Shown in pieces: positions 1 to 12,126 of a DNA stretch of 64,000 nucleotides. Each line of letters opens with the position of its first letter. The first letter of the stretch is position 1. Under the pieces are notes generated by a model. That model had not been told where the DNA came from. It did no database searches and was given only the letters and a program-made list of their open reading frames with translations. Made by a program: the position numbers and the translations under genes. Source of the stretch: Citrobacter gillenii (GTDB lineage Bacteria; Pseudomonadota; Gammaproteobacteria; Enterobacterales; Enterobacteriaceae); assembly GCF_013337685.1 (NCBI RefSeq), contig NZ_SUQN01000002.1:709358-773357 (forward strand), written 5' to 3'.

Positions 1-498
1 CAGATCCTGCTCACACATGGTCATCTTGACCACGTGGGCGCGGCGTCTGAACTGGCGCAACATTATGGTGTACCGGTTATCGGTCCGGAAAAAGAAGATG
101 AGTTCTGGCTACAGGGACTGCCTTCGCAGAGCCGCATGTTTGGCTTGGGTGATTGCGAGCCGTTAACGCCCGATCGCTGGCTAAACGAAGGCGATCGCAT
201 CAGCGTTGGCAACGTGACGTTACAGGTGTTGCATTGTCCGGGCCACACGCCGGGGCACGTGGTCTTCTTTGATGAACAGTCAAAGCTGCTGATTTCAGGC
301 GATGTGATTTTCAAAGGTGGAGTCGGACGCAGCGACTTCCCGCGCGGGGATCACAGCCAGCTGATCGACTCGATTAAACGCAAGTTATTACCCTTGGGCG
401 ATGATGTGACGTTTATTCCTGGTCACGGTCCGCTTTCAACGCTGGGGAATGAACGCCAGCACAATCCGTTCCTGCAGGATGAAATGCCGGTCTGGTAA
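1..498 (+). CDS. gloC: Hydroxyacylglutathione hydrolase GloC (YcbL), 3' part
   Basis: Partial gene; the start lies before the window and the frame is open from base 1. It encodes a metallo-beta-lactamase-fold hydrolase. Visible are the metal-binding motif THGHLDH near the left edge, then CPGHTPGH, a [16 protein letters not shown] stretch and the terminal PGHGP, each supplying metal ligands or fold signatures in the glyoxalase II family. The family hydrolyses S-D-lactoylglutathione in methylglyoxal detoxification and acts in the cytoplasm. It precedes aspC convergently, as ycbL does in E. coli. The identity is secure; only the N-terminus is unseen. Confidence 0.93.
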   Translation, partial: QILLTHGHLDHVGAASELAQHYGVPVIGPEKEDEFWLQGLPSQSRMFGLGDCEPLTPDRWLNEGDRISVGNVTLQVLHCPGHTPGHVVFFDEQSKLLISGDVIFKGGVGRSDFPRGDHSQLIDSIKRKLLPLGDDVTFIPGHGPLSTLGNERQHNPFLQDEMPVW

Positions 499-510
499 AT
501 CCAGTCCGTA

Positions 511-540
511 GGCCGGATAAGGCGCTAGCCGCCATCCGGC
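511..540. repeat. REP element
   Basis: A repetitive extragenic palindrome with arms GCCGGAT and ATCCGGC around a GGCGCTAGCCGCC core. It sits between the stop of gloC and the aspC terminator. The sequence matches the enterobacterial REP consensus and resembles the copies at 9.33 kb. Confidence 0.85.
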
Positions 541-571
541 AAAAAAAAGCCCGCACGAATATGCGGGCTTT
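541..571 (-). terminator. aspC rho-independent terminator
   Basis: The inverted repeat AAGCCCGCA / TGCGGGCTT has a 6-nt loop. On the minus strand it is followed by a run of eight T (the plus-strand A run at 541-548), directly downstream of the aspC stop. Confidence 0.9.
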
Positions 572-587
572 CTCTTTTCAGGTGAGC

Positions 588-1778
588 TTACAGCACGGCA
601 ACAATCGCTTCGCACAGCGGCGCCATGTTGTCAGGCGTCATACCCGCGACGTTCACGCGCCCGGAAGCGACAGCGTAAACGCCAAACTCCTCACGCAGAC
701 GCAGAACCTGTTCTTTCGTCAGACCGCTGAAGGAGAACATGCCGTTCTGTTTGATGATAAAGCTGAAGTCACGGTTCGCCCCTTTCTCCTGCAATGTATT
801 CACAAACAGCAGACGCATACGCTGAATGCGCTGACGCATGTCGGTCAGTTCCTGCTCCCAGATTGCACGCAGGGCATCATTGCTCAGAATGGTGGCGACA
901 ACCGATGCACCGTGGGCCGGTGGGTTGGAATAGTTGGCACGAATGACGGACTTCATCTGGCTGAACGCACGGTCAACGGTGTCGGCATCGGCAGCAATCA
1001 GCGTACAGGCACCCACGCGCTCATTGTACAGGCCAAAGTTCTTGGAGTAAGAGCTGGCGACAATAAGCTCTTTGTGCAGCGCGGCGAATGCACGCAGGCC
1101 TTCGGCATCTTCTTCCAGACCACGAGCAAAGCCCTGATAAGCGAAGTCGAACAGTGGTAACCAGCCTTTTTCTACCGACAGCTGTGCCAGCGTTTGCCAC
1201 TGCTCCAGCGTAGGGTCAATACCGGTAGGGTTATGGCAGCAACCGTGGAACAGTACCACGTCACCTGCCTGTGCTTCACTGAGGCTTGCTAGTAGCGCAT
1301 CAAAGTCTAATGAATGGCTGGCCGCGTCGTAATAATTGTACTCACGAACTTCCAGACCGGCGGAGTTAAAGACGCTTTTATGGTTCGGCCAGCTTGGGTT
1401 ACTTACCCATACGCGCTGCGTTGAGGTATTTTTTGCCAGGAAATCAGCCGCCACACGCAATGCACCGGTGCCACCAGGGGTTTGCGCGGTACGTGCGCGT
1501 TTGTCGTTAATCAGTGCGTGACCTTTACCAAACAGTAATTCCTGAGTGCAGCGACCAAACTCCGGAATACCGTCAATGCCAAGGTAGTTTTTGGTGGTTT
1601 CATTTTCCAGTATATATTGCTCGGCTTTTTTCACGCTGGTCAGCACCGGCGTTTTGCCTGTCTCATCTTTATATACACCGATCCCGAGGTTGATTTTCCC
1701 TGGGCGGTCATCGGCACGAAACAAATCAGCCAGGCCCAAAATTGGGTCGGCGGGAGCGGCGGTAATGTTCTCAAACAT
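588..1778 (-). CDS. aspC: Aspartate aminotransferase AspC
   Basis: 396 aa, the same length as E. coli AspC. It is a cytoplasmic, PLP-dependent class I aminotransferase that interconverts aspartate/2-oxoglutarate and oxaloacetate/glutamate, and it also acts on aromatic amino acids. The PLP-binding lysine lies in [14 protein letters not shown] (about K246). The HNPTG motif ([11 protein letters not shown]) and the C-terminal arginine region SGRVNVAG are present. It starts [16 protein letters not shown] as in E. coli. It is monocistronic, with its own terminator, and ompF follows on the same strand. Confidence 0.98.
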   Translation of the reverse strand: MFENITAAPADPILGLADLFRADDRPGKINLGIGVYKDETGKTPVLTSVKKAEQYILENETTKNYLGIDGIPEFGRCTQELLFGKGHALINDKRARTAQTPGGTGALRVAADFLAKNTSTQRVWVSNPSWPNHKSVFNSAGLEVREYNYYDAASHSLDFDALLASLSEAQAGDVVLFHGCCHNPTGIDPTLEQWQTLAQLSVEKGWLPLFDFAYQGFARGLEEDAEGLRAFAALHKELIVASSYSKNFGLYNERVGACTLIAADADTVDRAFSQMKSVIRANYSNPPAHGASVVATILSNDALRAIWEQELTDMRQRIQRMRLLFVNTLQEKGANRDFSFIIKQNGMFSFSGLTKEQVLRLREEFGVYAVASGRVNVAGMTPDNMAPLCEAIVAVL

Positions 1779-1907
1779 GACGAGGTTCCATTGTGGTTAC
1801 AGAAGGGAAGTCCGCTATCAGGTTAACGGTAGATTTACAAAATGCCAACCGTTAGTGACGAAAAGATAGAGTGTTTTTTGAAGACGCAAGAATCCGCTGA
1901 TGGACAT

Positions 1908-1936
1908 AAAAAAACAGGACCGAAGTCCTGTTTTTT
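1908..1936 (-). terminator. ompF rho-independent terminator
   Basis: A perfect stem AAAAACAGGAC / GTCCTGTTTTT with a CGAA tetraloop, flanked by A and T runs, just beyond the ompF stop codon. Confidence 0.92.
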
Positions 1937-1961
1937 AGGCATTTAGCAAAGAGGTCTGCTA

Positions 1962-3044
1962 TTAGAACTGGTAAACGATACCGAGTGCCACGATGTCGTC
2001 AGAGTTCACGCCCAGTTTGTTGTCAGAATCGATCTGGTTGATCTTGTAGTCAACATAGGTGGACATGTTTTTGTTGAAGTAGTAGGTTGCGCCTACTTCG
2101 ATGTAGTCCACCAGATCTTCGTTGCCGATACCTTCTACGTCTTTCGCTTTAGATTTGTTGTAGGAGATGGACGGACGCAGGCCGAAATCGAACTGGTACT
2201 GAGCGACAACAAAGAAGTCTTGAGTTTTGTTAGCAAAACCGCTCACGTTGTTGATGCCGTTGGTGAAACGGGTAGCGTTACGGGTTTCACCGTAGTTTGC
2301 TGCCAGATAGATGTTGTTGGCGTCATATTTCAGACCGGTCGCCCACTGCTCAGCTTTTTTACCGCCGTTAGCGTAGGCAGAGTTTTCCTGCGCGTTGGTG
2401 CGGTCAGCTGCGCCGTAAGCACCGACGATACCGAAGCCATCCATTTCGTAGCTTACAGAACCGCCCACACCGTCGCCGTTAGAGCGGCTGGTGTTACCGT
2501 CACGCTCGTTTTTGCCCAGATACTGAACACCAAAGTTCAGGCCGTCAACCAGACCGAAGAAGTTGGAGTTACGGTAGGTTGCAACGCCACCAACACGACC
2601 TACGAAGAAGTTGTCGCTGTATGCAGTATCACCACCAAATTCTGGCAGCATATCGGTGTAGCCCAGTGCATCGTAAACGATACCGTAGTTACGACCGTAA
2701 TCGAAAGAACCTGCGTCGCCATATTTCAGACCCGCAAAGGCCAGACGGGTTTTGTTGCCGTTCTGAGCGTCACTGCCGCCTTCAGAATTGTTACCGGCAA
2801 AGTTGTATTCCCACTGACCGTAACCAGTCAGATCGGCATTAATCTGAGTTTCCCCTTTGAAACCAAGACGAGCATAAGTCTGATCGCCATCGTCACCAGC
2901 GTTGTCAGTAAAATAGTGCAGACCCACGGTTTTACCGTACAGATCCAGCTTGTTGCCATCTTTGTTATAAACTTCTGCAGCGTTAGCTGCCCCGGCTACC
3001 AGCAGAGCAGGGATAACCACTGCCAGAATATTGCGCTTCATCAT
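1962..3044 (-). CDS. ompF: Outer-membrane porin OmpF
   Basis: 360-aa general porin, a trimeric 16-strand barrel for passive diffusion of small hydrophilic solutes. The first 22 residues are a Sec signal peptide ending in AANA, with mature [16 protein letters not shown]. Loop 3, which narrows the pore, carries the signature PEFGGD. The chain ends in the aromatic residue F (GIVYQF) needed for Bam recognition. The upstream region and the position between aspC and asnS match E. coli ompF, which distinguishes it from the similar ompC and phoE. The start is the first of two tandem ATGs. Confidence 0.96.
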   Translation of the reverse strand: MMKRNILAVVIPALLVAGAANAAEVYNKDGNKLDLYGKTVGLHYFTDNAGDDGDQTYARLGFKGETQINADLTGYGQWEYNFAGNNSEGGSDAQNGNKTRLAFAGLKYGDAGSFDYGRNYGIVYDALGYTDMLPEFGGDTAYSDNFFVGRVGGVATYRNSNFFGLVDGLNFGVQYLGKNERDGNTSRSNGDGVGGSVSYEMDGFGIVGAYGAADRTNAQENSAYANGGKKAEQWATGLKYDANNIYLAANYGETRNATRFTNGINNVSGFANKTQDFFVVAQYQFDFGLRPSISYNKSKAKDVEGIGNEDLVDYIEVGATYYFNKNMSTYVDYKINQIDSDNKLGVNSDDIVALGIVYQF

Positions 3045-3290
3045 TATTTATTACCCTCATCGGTTTTTATATGACACCTGCCACTGCCGCCAATAAATTC
3101 CGTCAATCAAAATTTACGGAACTATTGATGAGAGTTTGGTGTCTTTATGTGTCTGACAGGCATCTTTCCATTCAAACAACCGTTTCGCTACCGTCAAAGT
3201 GCTACAAAGATAAAGATTTGGTTTCAAAAAGAAAAAATGTGTAACTAAATGTTATTTTTATGCAACTTTGTGAACAACTTCAAACTTCAG
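3045..3290 (-). promoter_or_regulatory. ompF promoter, OmpR sites and MicF-target leader
   Basis: On the minus strand this region matches my recollection of the E. coli ompF control region. A -10 AAAGAT (3162-3167) lies about 110 nt before the ATG. Upstream are T-rich direct blocks including TTTTGAAACCAAATC and TTTGTAGCAC, where the OmpR F1-F3 sites lie in E. coli. The leader ends GAGGGTAATAAATAATG, the segment paired by MicF RNA. Exact OmpR boundaries were not derived; the assignment rests on similarity to the known promoter. Confidence 0.75.
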
Positions 3291-3600
3291 TTGTCTCCGC
3301 GCTAAAAAACAGCACTTTCATTTCTATTTATATGATTTTCTTATATTTAATTATCATAACGGCGTTTTTCTGTGCGAATAATGGAAAGTTCGATTTTTAC
3401 AGTTGACTATTTTTGGCCATCCAGAATGCCATGTGAGTGATTAAAAATGGTCTATTTAATCAGAAAATGCTAATCCACAATAAAAGAACTGATTATTTTT
3501 TGTGCATATGTATTGCAGAGAAACATTACGTAACAGGACAAATGGAGTAAGAGGTTGTATTCAGGAAGAATGGCGAGTCTGTCTTAAGTGAAAAAACGGT
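3291..3600. other. AT-rich intergenic stretch between ompF and asnS
   Basis: Roughly 300 bases with no convincing gene on either strand. The DNA is rich in A/T tracts, consistent with distal OmpR (F4) and IHF sites known upstream of E. coli ompF, but I cannot place them here. No tRNA or hairpin-U-tract structure was seen before the asnS terminator. Confidence 0.5.
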
Positions 3601-3617
3601 GTATGGGTGATGGATAT

Positions 3618-3640
3618 AAAAAAGGCCAGCAATGCTGGCC
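3618..3640 (-). terminator. asnS rho-independent terminator
   Basis: Palindrome GGCCAGC-AAT-GCTGGCC. On the minus strand it is followed by six T (the plus-strand A run at 3618-3623), shortly after the asnS stop. Confidence 0.88.
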
Positions 3641-3660
3641 TTTGGCAGAATCATTCAGGA

Positions 3661-5061
<1,401 letters not shown>

Positions 5062-5197
5062 AATAGTCTCTCTGTTAATAGTCGGATATATAAACACATG
5101 TCCACCCGTAAATGGGGGGGATACCTATGTTACCTGGCATCTGCAATCAGACAAGCAGAATTCGTAGCTGGAGTGAAAGATTTCGGAAATAAACGCG

Positions 5198-5222
5198 AAA
5201 AGGGAGTCGAAACGACTCCCTT
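5198..5222 (-). terminator. pncB rho-independent terminator
   Basis: Stem AAGGGAGTCG / CGACTCCCTT with a short AAA loop and a T-rich minus-strand tail, immediately after the pncB stop. Confidence 0.8.
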
Positions 5223-5228
5223 GAGAGA

Positions 5229-6431
5229 TTAACTGGCTTTTTTGATATGCGGAAGATCGAAGGCTTTGCGCAGCGCGCGGACAAACGCTTTATCATGGCA
5301 AATGGTTTTACCCGGGCTGTCGGACAACTTCGCCACCGGTTTGCCGTTGCATTCGACCAGCTTGATAACGATATTCAGCGGCTTGACCTGAGGAATATTG
5401 CAGGTTAAGCGCGTGCCAATCCCAAAACTCAGCTGCACGCGAGAAGAGAAGTGGCAATACAGTTCGATTGCTTTCTTCAAATCGAGATTATCGGAGAACA
5501 CCAGCGTTTTGCTCAGTGGATCGATACCCAATTTCTCGTAATGCGCGATGGCTTTTTCACCCCATTCCAGCGGATCGCCAGAGTCATGGCGCAGACCCTG
5601 ATAGCGGGTCGCAAACTCAACGCCGAAATCGCGTAAAAAGGCGTCCATGGTGATGCAATCGGTCAGCGCAATGCCGAGTTGATTAGGGTACTCGTGCAAC
5701 CAGGCGGCAAGTGCGACGCGCTGACTGGTGGCAAGTTCAGGGCTAATTTGTTGATGAGCCTGGAACCATTCGTGTGCCTGAGTCCCCATTGGAGTTAATG
5801 ACAGGCGGCGGGCGAGATCGTAGTTACTGGTGCCCACAAACCATGGCTCTTGCTGGAGACGTTTAACAATCGCCTGCTGCACGTCACGAGAAAAACGACG
5901 GCGCGTACCAAAATCCATCAGATGGAAGCGGGACATATCGACATCTTTCGTTAAAGCAGAGAATTCGACTAGTTTGCCTTCCAGTTCATCCAGCGCCTGC
6001 GGCACCCCAACTTCTGGCGAACGGTAGCGGTGCACCAGCTCGCTAATCACTGCCAGCAGCGGGACTTCCCACATGATGACTTCACGCCACGGGCCGGTTA
6101 AACGAATATTCAGCTTACCGTTATCGTTGGTGATGCATACCTGCTGCGGGTTATAGCGGAAATCGCGAAGCCAGCTGAGGTAATCAGCTTTAAAGAAAGG
6201 CAGGCCGGAGAGCCACTGGTACTCGTCCTCCTGCAGTTGCAGGTGCTGCATAGCATTCACCTGCTCGCGAATAGAATCGGCATAAATACCGAGCAGGTCA
6301 TCGCCACGGCAACGAAATTCAGCCGCTACTTGTACATCATAGTAGTGGTGAAAAACGGCTTGCTGCATATGCAACTTATAAGCATCTGTATCCAGCAGCG
6401 AGTGCAGAACAGGAGAAGCGAATTGTGTCAT
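5229..6431 (-). CDS. pncB: Nicotinate phosphoribosyltransferase PncB
   Basis: 400 aa from [19 protein letters not shown], the known E. coli start; the 16-codon upstream extension is not used. It converts nicotinate and PRPP (with ATP hydrolysis) to nicotinate mononucleotide in the Preiss-Handler NAD salvage pathway. Conserved motifs include [11 protein letters not shown] at the N-terminus, the catalytic-region FGTRRRFS, and [13 protein letters not shown]. It is cytoplasmic and monocistronic, divergent from pepN across about 265 bp that must hold both promoters. Confidence 0.97.
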   Translation of the reverse strand: MTQFASPVLHSLLDTDAYKLHMQQAVFHHYYDVQVAAEFRCRGDDLLGIYADSIREQVNAMQHLQLQEDEYQWLSGLPFFKADYLSWLRDFRYNPQQVCITNDNGKLNIRLTGPWREVIMWEVPLLAVISELVHRYRSPEVGVPQALDELEGKLVEFSALTKDVDMSRFHLMDFGTRRRFSRDVQQAIVKRLQQEPWFVGTSNYDLARRLSLTPMGTQAHEWFQAHQQISPELATSQRVALAAWLHEYPNQLGIALTDCITMDAFLRDFGVEFATRYQGLRHDSGDPLEWGEKAIAHYEKLGIDPLSKTLVFSDNLDLKKAIELYCHFSSRVQLSFGIGTRLTCNIPQVKPLNIVIKLVECNGKPVAKLSDSPGKTICHDKAFVRALRKAFDLPHIKKAS

Positions 6432-6696
6432 AGGTGCGCAGTAGCATCCTCTCACGGGAGCGTTTAGTACAATAAACAACTAAGAAAACCGCTGGAGTAT
6501 ACCCTGTTTAGCGATTTATTGAACCCCGATCACACCATAAGCTGACTTTCTGGTCGAGGGCAATTCGTGCCTCGTGTTATACAAATGTAGCAAAAAGGGT
6601 GTTTGTGCCTGAAAAGATGAACATTCTGCGTAGCGCGATTTACGCAACAGGAATAGACTGAACCCGAGACTCTACCATAGATGCTAAAGGTTTTTT

Positions 6697-9309
6697 ATGA
6701 CACAACAGCCACAAGCCAAATACCGCCACGACTACCGTGCGCCGGATTACCAGATTACTGATATTGATTTGACCTTTGACCTGGATGCTGAAAAAACCGT
6801 GGTCACTGCCGTGAGCCAGGCTGTCCGTCATGGTGCGTCTGATGCACCTCTGCGCCTGAATGGCGAGGATCTGACCCTGGTGTCAATCCACGTGAACGAC
6901 GAACCGTGGACAGAGTATAAAGAAGAAGAGGGGGCGCTGGTCATCAGCCACCTGCCGGAACGTTTTACGCTGCGTATCGTGAATGAAATCAGTCCGGCGA
7001 CGAATACCGCACTGGAAGGCCTGTATCAGTCCGGCGAAGCGCTGTGCACGCAGTGCGAAGCGGAGGGTTTCCGCCATATTACCTGGTATCTCGACCGTCC
7101 TGACGTGCTGGCACGGTTTACCACTAAAATTATCGCCGATAAAACCCGCTATCCGTTCCTGCTGTCTAACGGTAACCGCATTGCTCAGGGCGAGCTGGAC
7201 AACGGTCGTCACTGGGTACAGTGGCAGGATCCGTTCCCGAAACCATGCTACCTGTTTGCCCTGGTAGCCGGTGATTTCGACGTTCTGAGTGACACCTTTA
7301 CCACCCGTTCCGGGCGAGAAGTGGCGTTAGAGCTGTACGTCGACCGCGGCAATCTGGATCGCGCACCGTGGGCGATGACCTCGCTGAAAAATTCCATGAA
7401 GTGGGATGAAGAGCGTTTTGGCCTTGAGTATGACCTCGATATCTACATGATTGTCGCGGTGGACTTCTTTAATATGGGCGCGATGGAGAATAAAGGTCTG
7501 AACATCTTTAACTCCAAATACGTGCTGGCGCGTACCGATACCGCCACCGACAAAGATTACCTCGATATTGAGCGCGTGATCGGCCACGAATACTTCCACA
7601 ACTGGACCGGCAACCGTGTGACCTGCCGCGACTGGTTCCAGTTGAGCCTGAAAGAAGGCTTAACCGTGTTCCGCGACCAGGAGTTTAGCTCCGACCTTGG
7701 CTCTCGTGCCGTTAATCGGATCAGCAACGTGCGTACCATGCGCGGTCTGCAGTTTGCCGAAGACGCCAGCCCGATGGCGCATCCTATCCGCCCGGATAGT
7801 GTCATTGAGATGAACAACTTCTATACCCTGACCGTGTACGAAAAGGGCGCAGAAGTGATCCGGATGATCCACACCCTGCTGGGTGAAGCGAATTTCCAGA
7901 AGGGAATGCAGCTCTATTTTGAGCGCCATGATGGCAGCGCAGCGACCTGTGATGATTTCGTGCAGGCGATGGAAGATGCGTCTAACGTCGATCTCTCGCA
8001 TTTCCGCCGTTGGTACAGTCAGTCCGGTACGCCGATTGTGACTGTACGTGATGACTATAACCCGGCCACCGAACAGTACACGCTGACGATAAGCCAACGT
8101 ACGCCGGCTACACCGGATCAGGCAGAAAAACTGCCGCTGCATATTCCTTTTGCCATTGAGTTGTACGACAACGAAGGCAAAGTGATCCCGTTGCAAAAAG
8201 GCGGGCATCCGGTGAATTCTGTGCTCAACGTCACCCAGGCGGAACAAACCTTTGTCTTTGATAACGTCTACTTCCAGCCGGTTCCGGCGCTGCTGTGCGA
8301 ATTCTCTGCACCGGTAAAACTGGAATATAAATGGAGCGATCAGCAGTTAACCTTCCTGATGCGTCACGCGCGTAACGATTTCTCTCGTTGGGATGCGGCG
8401 CAAAGCCTGTTGGCCACCTATATCAAGCTGAACGTTGCTCGCCATCAGCAAGGGCAACCTCTGTCGCTGCCGGTGCACGTGGCTGATGCGTTCCGTGCCA
8501 TTTTGTTGGATGAGAAAATCGATCCGGCGCTGGCGGCAGAAATCCTGACGCTGCCTTCGGCGAATGAAATTGCCGAGCTGTTTGAGATTATCGATCCAGT
8601 GGCGATTACCGACGTGCGCGAGGCGTTAACCCGTACGCTGGCTGCCGAACTGGCAGATGAGTTCCTGGCCGTGTATAACGCCAACCATCTTGCAGAATAC
8701 CGCGTTGAACATGGCGATATTGGCAAACGCACGCTGCGTAATGCTTGTCTGCGTTTCCTGGCTTTCGGCGAAACGCATCTGGCAGATACCCTGGTGAGCA
8801 AGCAGTACCGTGAAGCCAATAACATGACTGATGCGCTGGCGGCCCTGTCTGCGGCGGTAGCGGCGCAGTTGCCGTGTCGCGATGCGCTGATGCAGGCGTA
8901 TGACGACAAGTGGCATCATGACGGTCTGGTGATGGATAAATGGTTTATCCTGCAATCCACCAGCCCGGCGGACAACGTGCTGGAAACGGTACGCGGCCTG
9001 TTGCAGCATCGTTCCTTTAGCATGAGCAACCCGAACCGTATTCGTTCTTTGATTGGCGCTTTCGCGGGCAGCAACCCGGCGGCGTTCCATGCGGAAGACG
9101 GTAGCGGTTATCAGTTCCTGGTCGACATGCTGACCGAGCTGAACAGCCGTAACCCGCAGGTGGCCTCACGTCTGATTGAGCCGCTGATCCGCTTGAAACG
9201 TTATGATGCCAAACGCCAGGCGAAGATGCGTGCGGCGCTCGAGCAACTGAAAGGTCTGGAGAATCTGTCCGGCGATCTGTTCGAGAAGATAACCAAAGCG
9301 TTAGCCTGA
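6697..9309 (+). CDS. pepN: Aminopeptidase N (M1 alanyl aminopeptidase)
   Basis: 870 aa, the E. coli length. It is a cytoplasmic zinc metallopeptidase of family M1 that removes N-terminal residues, with broad specificity favouring basic residues and Ala, and it completes degradation of peptides produced by ATP-dependent proteases. The exopeptidase motif GAMEN (about 261-265) and the zinc motif HEYFH (297-301), with the third ligand Glu in LKEGLTVFRDQEF (about 320), are intact. A long alpha-helical C-terminal domain follows. A BIME separates it from ssuB. Confidence 0.98.
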   Translation: MTQQPQAKYRHDYRAPDYQITDIDLTFDLDAEKTVVTAVSQAVRHGASDAPLRLNGEDLTLVSIHVNDEPWTEYKEEEGALVISHLPERFTLRIVNEISPATNTALEGLYQSGEALCTQCEAEGFRHITWYLDRPDVLARFTTKIIADKTRYPFLLSNGNRIAQGELDNGRHWVQWQDPFPKPCYLFALVAGDFDVLSDTFTTRSGREVALELYVDRGNLDRAPWAMTSLKNSMKWDEERFGLEYDLDIYMIVAVDFFNMGAMENKGLNIFNSKYVLARTDTATDKDYLDIERVIGHEYFHNWTGNRVTCRDWFQLSLKEGLTVFRDQEFSSDLGSRAVNRISNVRTMRGLQFAEDASPMAHPIRPDSVIEMNNFYTLTVYEKGAEVIRMIHTLLGEANFQKGMQLYFERHDGSAATCDDFVQAMEDASNVDLSHFRRWYSQSGTPIVTVRDDYNPATEQYTLTISQRTPATPDQAEKLPLHIPFAIELYDNEGKVIPLQKGGHPVNSVLNVTQAEQTFVFDNVYFQPVPALLCEFSAPVKLEYKWSDQQLTFLMRHARNDFSRWDAAQSLLATYIKLNVARHQQGQPLSLPVHVADAFRAILLDEKIDPALAAEILTLPSANEIAELFEIIDPVAITDVREALTRTLAAELADEFLAVYNANHLAEYRVEHGDIGKRTLRNACLRFLAFGETHLADTLVSKQYREANNMTDALAALSAAVAAQLPCRDALMQAYDDKWHHDGLVMDKWFILQSTSPADNVLETVRGLLQHRSFSMSNPNRIRSLIGAFAGSNPAAFHAEDGSGYQFLVDMLTELNSRNPQVASRLIEPLIRLKRYDAKRQAKMRAALEQLKGLENLSGDLFEKITKALA

Positions 9310-9327
9310 GACGTTGACCTGTCGTTT

Positions 9328-9400
9328 TGTAGGCCGGAGAAGGCGGTAAAGCCGCCATCCGGCAAAATGCCCGGTGGCTCAAACGCTTACCGGGCCTACA
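9328..9400. repeat. BIME: two REP units in opposite orientation
   Basis: The block is bounded by TGTAGGCC (9328-9335) and its complement GGCCTACA (9393-9400). It contains a first REP hairpin (about 9332-9362) and a second inverted unit (about 9369-9395). It lies between convergent pepN and ssuB and may act as a 3' mRNA-stabilising structure for both. Confidence 0.85.
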
Positions 9401-9413
9401 ATGTCCTGAATGT

Positions 9414-10181
9414 TTATCCATGCAGTCGGATTGACTGTTCTGCCTCGCCACGCTGCATCACCCGATTCAATACTTCTGCTTCCAGTTCTGCCAGGCGCAC
9501 TGAACCTGGTCGGCGTGGACGTGGAATATCTACCGTCAAATCCAGACCAATTTTTCCATCTTCAATCAGCAACACGCGATCGGCCATCGCCACCGCTTCG
9601 CTGACATCATGGGTGACCAGCAGTACGGTAAATCCCTGCTTTTGCCACAGCGAGACAATCAAATCTTGCATTTCCAGACGGGTTAACGCATCCAGCGCGC
9701 CCAGTGGTTCATCCAGCAACAGTAATCCGGGACGATGAATCAGTGCCCGTGCCAGCGCCACGCGCTGTTTTTGCCCACCGGAAAGGGCGGCAGGCCATTC
9801 CTGCGCCCGATTTTCCAGCCCAACAGACGTCAGCGCATCCCGGGCTGCATCTTGCCAGTGGCCATTAAGGCCCAGTCCTACGTTATCAATGACTGATTTC
9901 CACGGCAGCAGGCGTGCGTCCTGAAACATCATTCGCGTATCATGCTGAATATCTGCCAGCGGCGCGGTGCCGGCGAACAATTCCCCTGAGGTGGGCGATT
10001 CCAGACCGGCCAGCAGACGCAGCAGGGTACTTTTCCCGCCACCGCTGCGGCCCACCACGGCAACAAATTGCCCCGCTGGAACAGGCAAATCTAGCTGATT
10101 GAGCACCGTATTGGCGCCGTAGCGTTTTGTTACGCCGCTTAGCAGTAGCGGAATTCCCTGATTTAAACGCGTGGTATTCAT
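9414..10181 (-). CDS. ssuB: Alkanesulfonate ABC transporter ATPase SsuB
   Basis: 255 aa ABC ATPase energising aliphatic sulfonate import. Walker [10 protein letters not shown], signature LSGGQKQR, Walker B LLLLDEP and the His switch LVTHDV are all present in order. It is the last gene of ssuEADCB, and its ATG overlaps the ssuC stop by 4 bp, implying translational coupling. The operon supplies sulfur from sulfonates under sulfate limitation, in E. coli under Cbl and CysB control. Confidence 0.97.
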   Translation of the reverse strand: MNTTRLNQGIPLLLSGVTKRYGANTVLNQLDLPVPAGQFVAVVGRSGGGKSTLLRLLAGLESPTSGELFAGTAPLADIQHDTRMMFQDARLLPWKSVIDNVGLGLNGHWQDAARDALTSVGLENRAQEWPAALSGGQKQRVALARALIHRPGLLLLDEPLGALDALTRLEMQDLIVSLWQKQGFTVLLVTHDVSEAVAMADRVLLIEDGKIGLDLTVDIPRPRRPGSVRLAELEAEVLNRVMQRGEAEQSIRLHG

Positions 10182-10969
10182 ACGGTGACCTCCTTCGCAT
10201 GGTAAGCCGGGTTCCAGCGTAGCCAGCTACGTTCCAGTAGTTGCGCGCTGATGTCGGCCAACTTGCCGAGCAGGGCGTAGAGAATGATGGCCACCACGAC
10301 CACATCCGTTTGCAGAAATTCGCGGGCATTCATTGCCAGGTAGCCGATGCCAGCGTTCGCTGAAATGGTTTCCGCCACGATAAGCGTCAGCCACATCAGC
10401 CCAAGGGAAAAACGTACGCCGACCATGATCGAGGGCAGAGCGCCGGGCAGGATCACATGGATAAACAGTGAAATACCGGATAACCCATAGCTGCGAGCCA
10501 TTTCCACCAGCCCGCGATCGATATTGCGGATCCCGTGCCAGGTATTGATGTAAATCGGGAACAATGTACCCAGGGCAACGAGAAAGATCTTGGCGGATTC
10601 ATCAATACCGAACCACAAAATGACCAGAGGGATCAGCGCCAGATGCGGTATGTTACGCAGCATCTGCACCGAGGTGTCCAGCAACCGTTCCCCCCAGCGT
10701 GACAGGCCGCTTATCAGCCCCAACGTCAGGCCAATCGATCCGCCAATAGAAAAGCCGATCGCTGCCCGCCAGGTGCTGATCGCCAGATGCTGCCAAAGCT
10801 CGCCGCTGACGGAAAGCGTCCAGAAAGCTTCTACTACACCTTCTGGAGAGGGCAGGATGCGGGTGGACAGCCAGCCCATGGATGATGCCAGCTGCCAGAG
10901 CGCCACCAGACCAATCGGTAAAAACCACGGAGCAAAGCGAAGTAACCACTTATTTTGCGGCGTTGCCAT
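10178..10969 (-). CDS. ssuC: Alkanesulfonate ABC transporter permease SsuC
   Basis: 263 aa from the second of two tandem ATGs (10969), which is 7 nt from an AAGGAG ribosome site and matches the E. coli start MATP; the first ATG would be 10972. It is an inner-membrane permease with about six hydrophobic segments. The cytoplasmic EAA-type loop that docks SsuB is visible as [20 protein letters not shown]. It lies between ssuD (8-11 bp gap) and ssuB (4-bp overlap). Confidence 0.96.
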   Translation of the reverse strand: MATPQNKWLLRFAPWFLPIGLVALWQLASSMGWLSTRILPSPEGVVEAFWTLSVSGELWQHLAISTWRAAIGFSIGGSIGLTLGLISGLSRWGERLLDTSVQMLRNIPHLALIPLVILWFGIDESAKIFLVALGTLFPIYINTWHGIRNIDRGLVEMARSYGLSGISLFIHVILPGALPSIMVGVRFSLGLMWLTLIVAETISANAGIGYLAMNAREFLQTDVVVVAIILYALLGKLADISAQLLERSWLRWNPAYHAKEVTV

Positions 10970-10980
10970 CATCGGGCTCC

Positions 10981-12126
10981 TTAGCGTTGCGCGACGCTAC
11001 GCGGAATAAATTCGTTCGCCACGGCTTCACCTTGTTGATGCAGGCGTTGCGGCTGCGGTATTTCTGGGATCGAGACATCCAGATGCGGGAACAGTAGCTC
11101 GCCGACCTTGTACGCCTCTTCCAGATGTGGATACCCGGACAACACAAAGCTGTCGATACCCAGCGCGGCATACTCATTAATCCGTGCCGCCACTGTTGGA
11201 CCATCCCCCACCAGTGCGGTCCCGGCCCCGCCACGTACCAGTCCAACGCCCGCCCACAAGTTCGGGCTAATTTCCAGTTGGTCGCGCTTGCCGTTGTGCA
11301 GCGCTGCCATTCGGTGCTGGCCCACAGAGTCGGTTCTGGCGAAAGCCGCCTGGGCTTTGGCAATGGTCTCATCATCCAGATGGGCAATCAGGCGATCCGC
11401 TGCCTGCCATGCCTCTGCGGTGGTTTCGCGCACAATCACGTGCAGGCGAATGCCAAAACGGATCTTACGCCCAAGCGCCGCTGCTTTTGCCCGTACTTGC
11501 TCTATCTTTTCTTTCACCAAGTCGGGCGGCTCACCCCAGGTCAGATACAGATCAACCTGCTCTGCGGCCAGTTCCTGCGCGACGTTGGAAGACCCGCCGA
11601 AATACAGTGGCGGATGGGGTTGTTGCACGGGCGGGAAAAAGAGTTTTGCCCCACGGACGTGAACGTGTTTACCGTTAAAATCCACGGTGTCGCCCTGTAG
11701 CAAGCGTCGCCATACCTGGGTAAATTCAGCGGAGGCTTCATAACGCTCAGTGTGATCGAGAAAAACACCATCACCTGCTAACTCTTGTGGATCGCTGCCG
11801 GTTACCAGATTAAATAGCGCCCGACCGTTGGACAGTCTGTCGAGCGTCGCCGCCTGGCGTGCCGCCACAGTGGGGGACGTCACGCTGGGGCGCAGCGCGA
11901 CCAGAAATTTTAACCGCTGGGTGACCGGGATCATTGAGGCGGCAACCAACCAGGCATCTTCACAGGAGCGGCCTGTCGGGATCAGTACCCCGGTAAATCC
12001 CAGGCGGTCGGCCGTTTGCGCGATTTGTTGCAGATAACCATGATCGACCGGGCGTGCACCTTCTTCTGTTCCCAGATAATGGCCGTCACCGTGCGTGGGT
12101 AAAAACCAGAACATATTCAGACTCAT
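10981..12126 (-). CDS. ssuD: FMNH2-dependent alkanesulfonate monooxygenase SsuD
   Basis: 381 aa, a bacterial luciferase-like TIM barrel. It oxidatively cleaves 1-substituted alkanesulfonates to an aldehyde and sulfite using FMNH2 made by SsuE. Family hallmarks include the start [19 protein letters not shown], the [14 protein letters not shown] segment with the conserved Cys, and [16 protein letters not shown]. It overlaps the ssuA stop by 4 bp (ATGA). It is cytoplasmic and uninterrupted. Confidence 0.97.
   Translation of the reverse strand: MSLNMFWFLPTHGDGHYLGTEEGARPVDHGYLQQIAQTADRLGFTGVLIPTGRSCEDAWLVAASMIPVTQRLKFLVALRPSVTSPTVAARQAATLDRLSNGRALFNLVTGSDPQELAGDGVFLDHTERYEASAEFTQVWRRLLQGDTVDFNGKHVHVRGAKLFFPPVQQPHPPLYFGGSSNVAQELAAEQVDLYLTWGEPPDLVKEKIEQVRAKAAALGRKIRFGIRLHVIVRETTAEAWQAADRLIAHLDDETIAKAQAAFARTDSVGQHRMAALHNGKRDQLEISPNLWAGVGLVRGGAGTALVGDGPTVAARINEYAALGIDSFVLSGYPHLEEAYKVGELLFPHLDVSIPEIPQPQRLHQQGEAVANEFIPRSVAQR

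Noticed and set aside
2220..3074. Long plus-strand reading frame antisense to ompF
   Set aside because: It is a shadow of the ompF codon bias; the translation has no recognisable domain, while the minus strand codes a complete porin.
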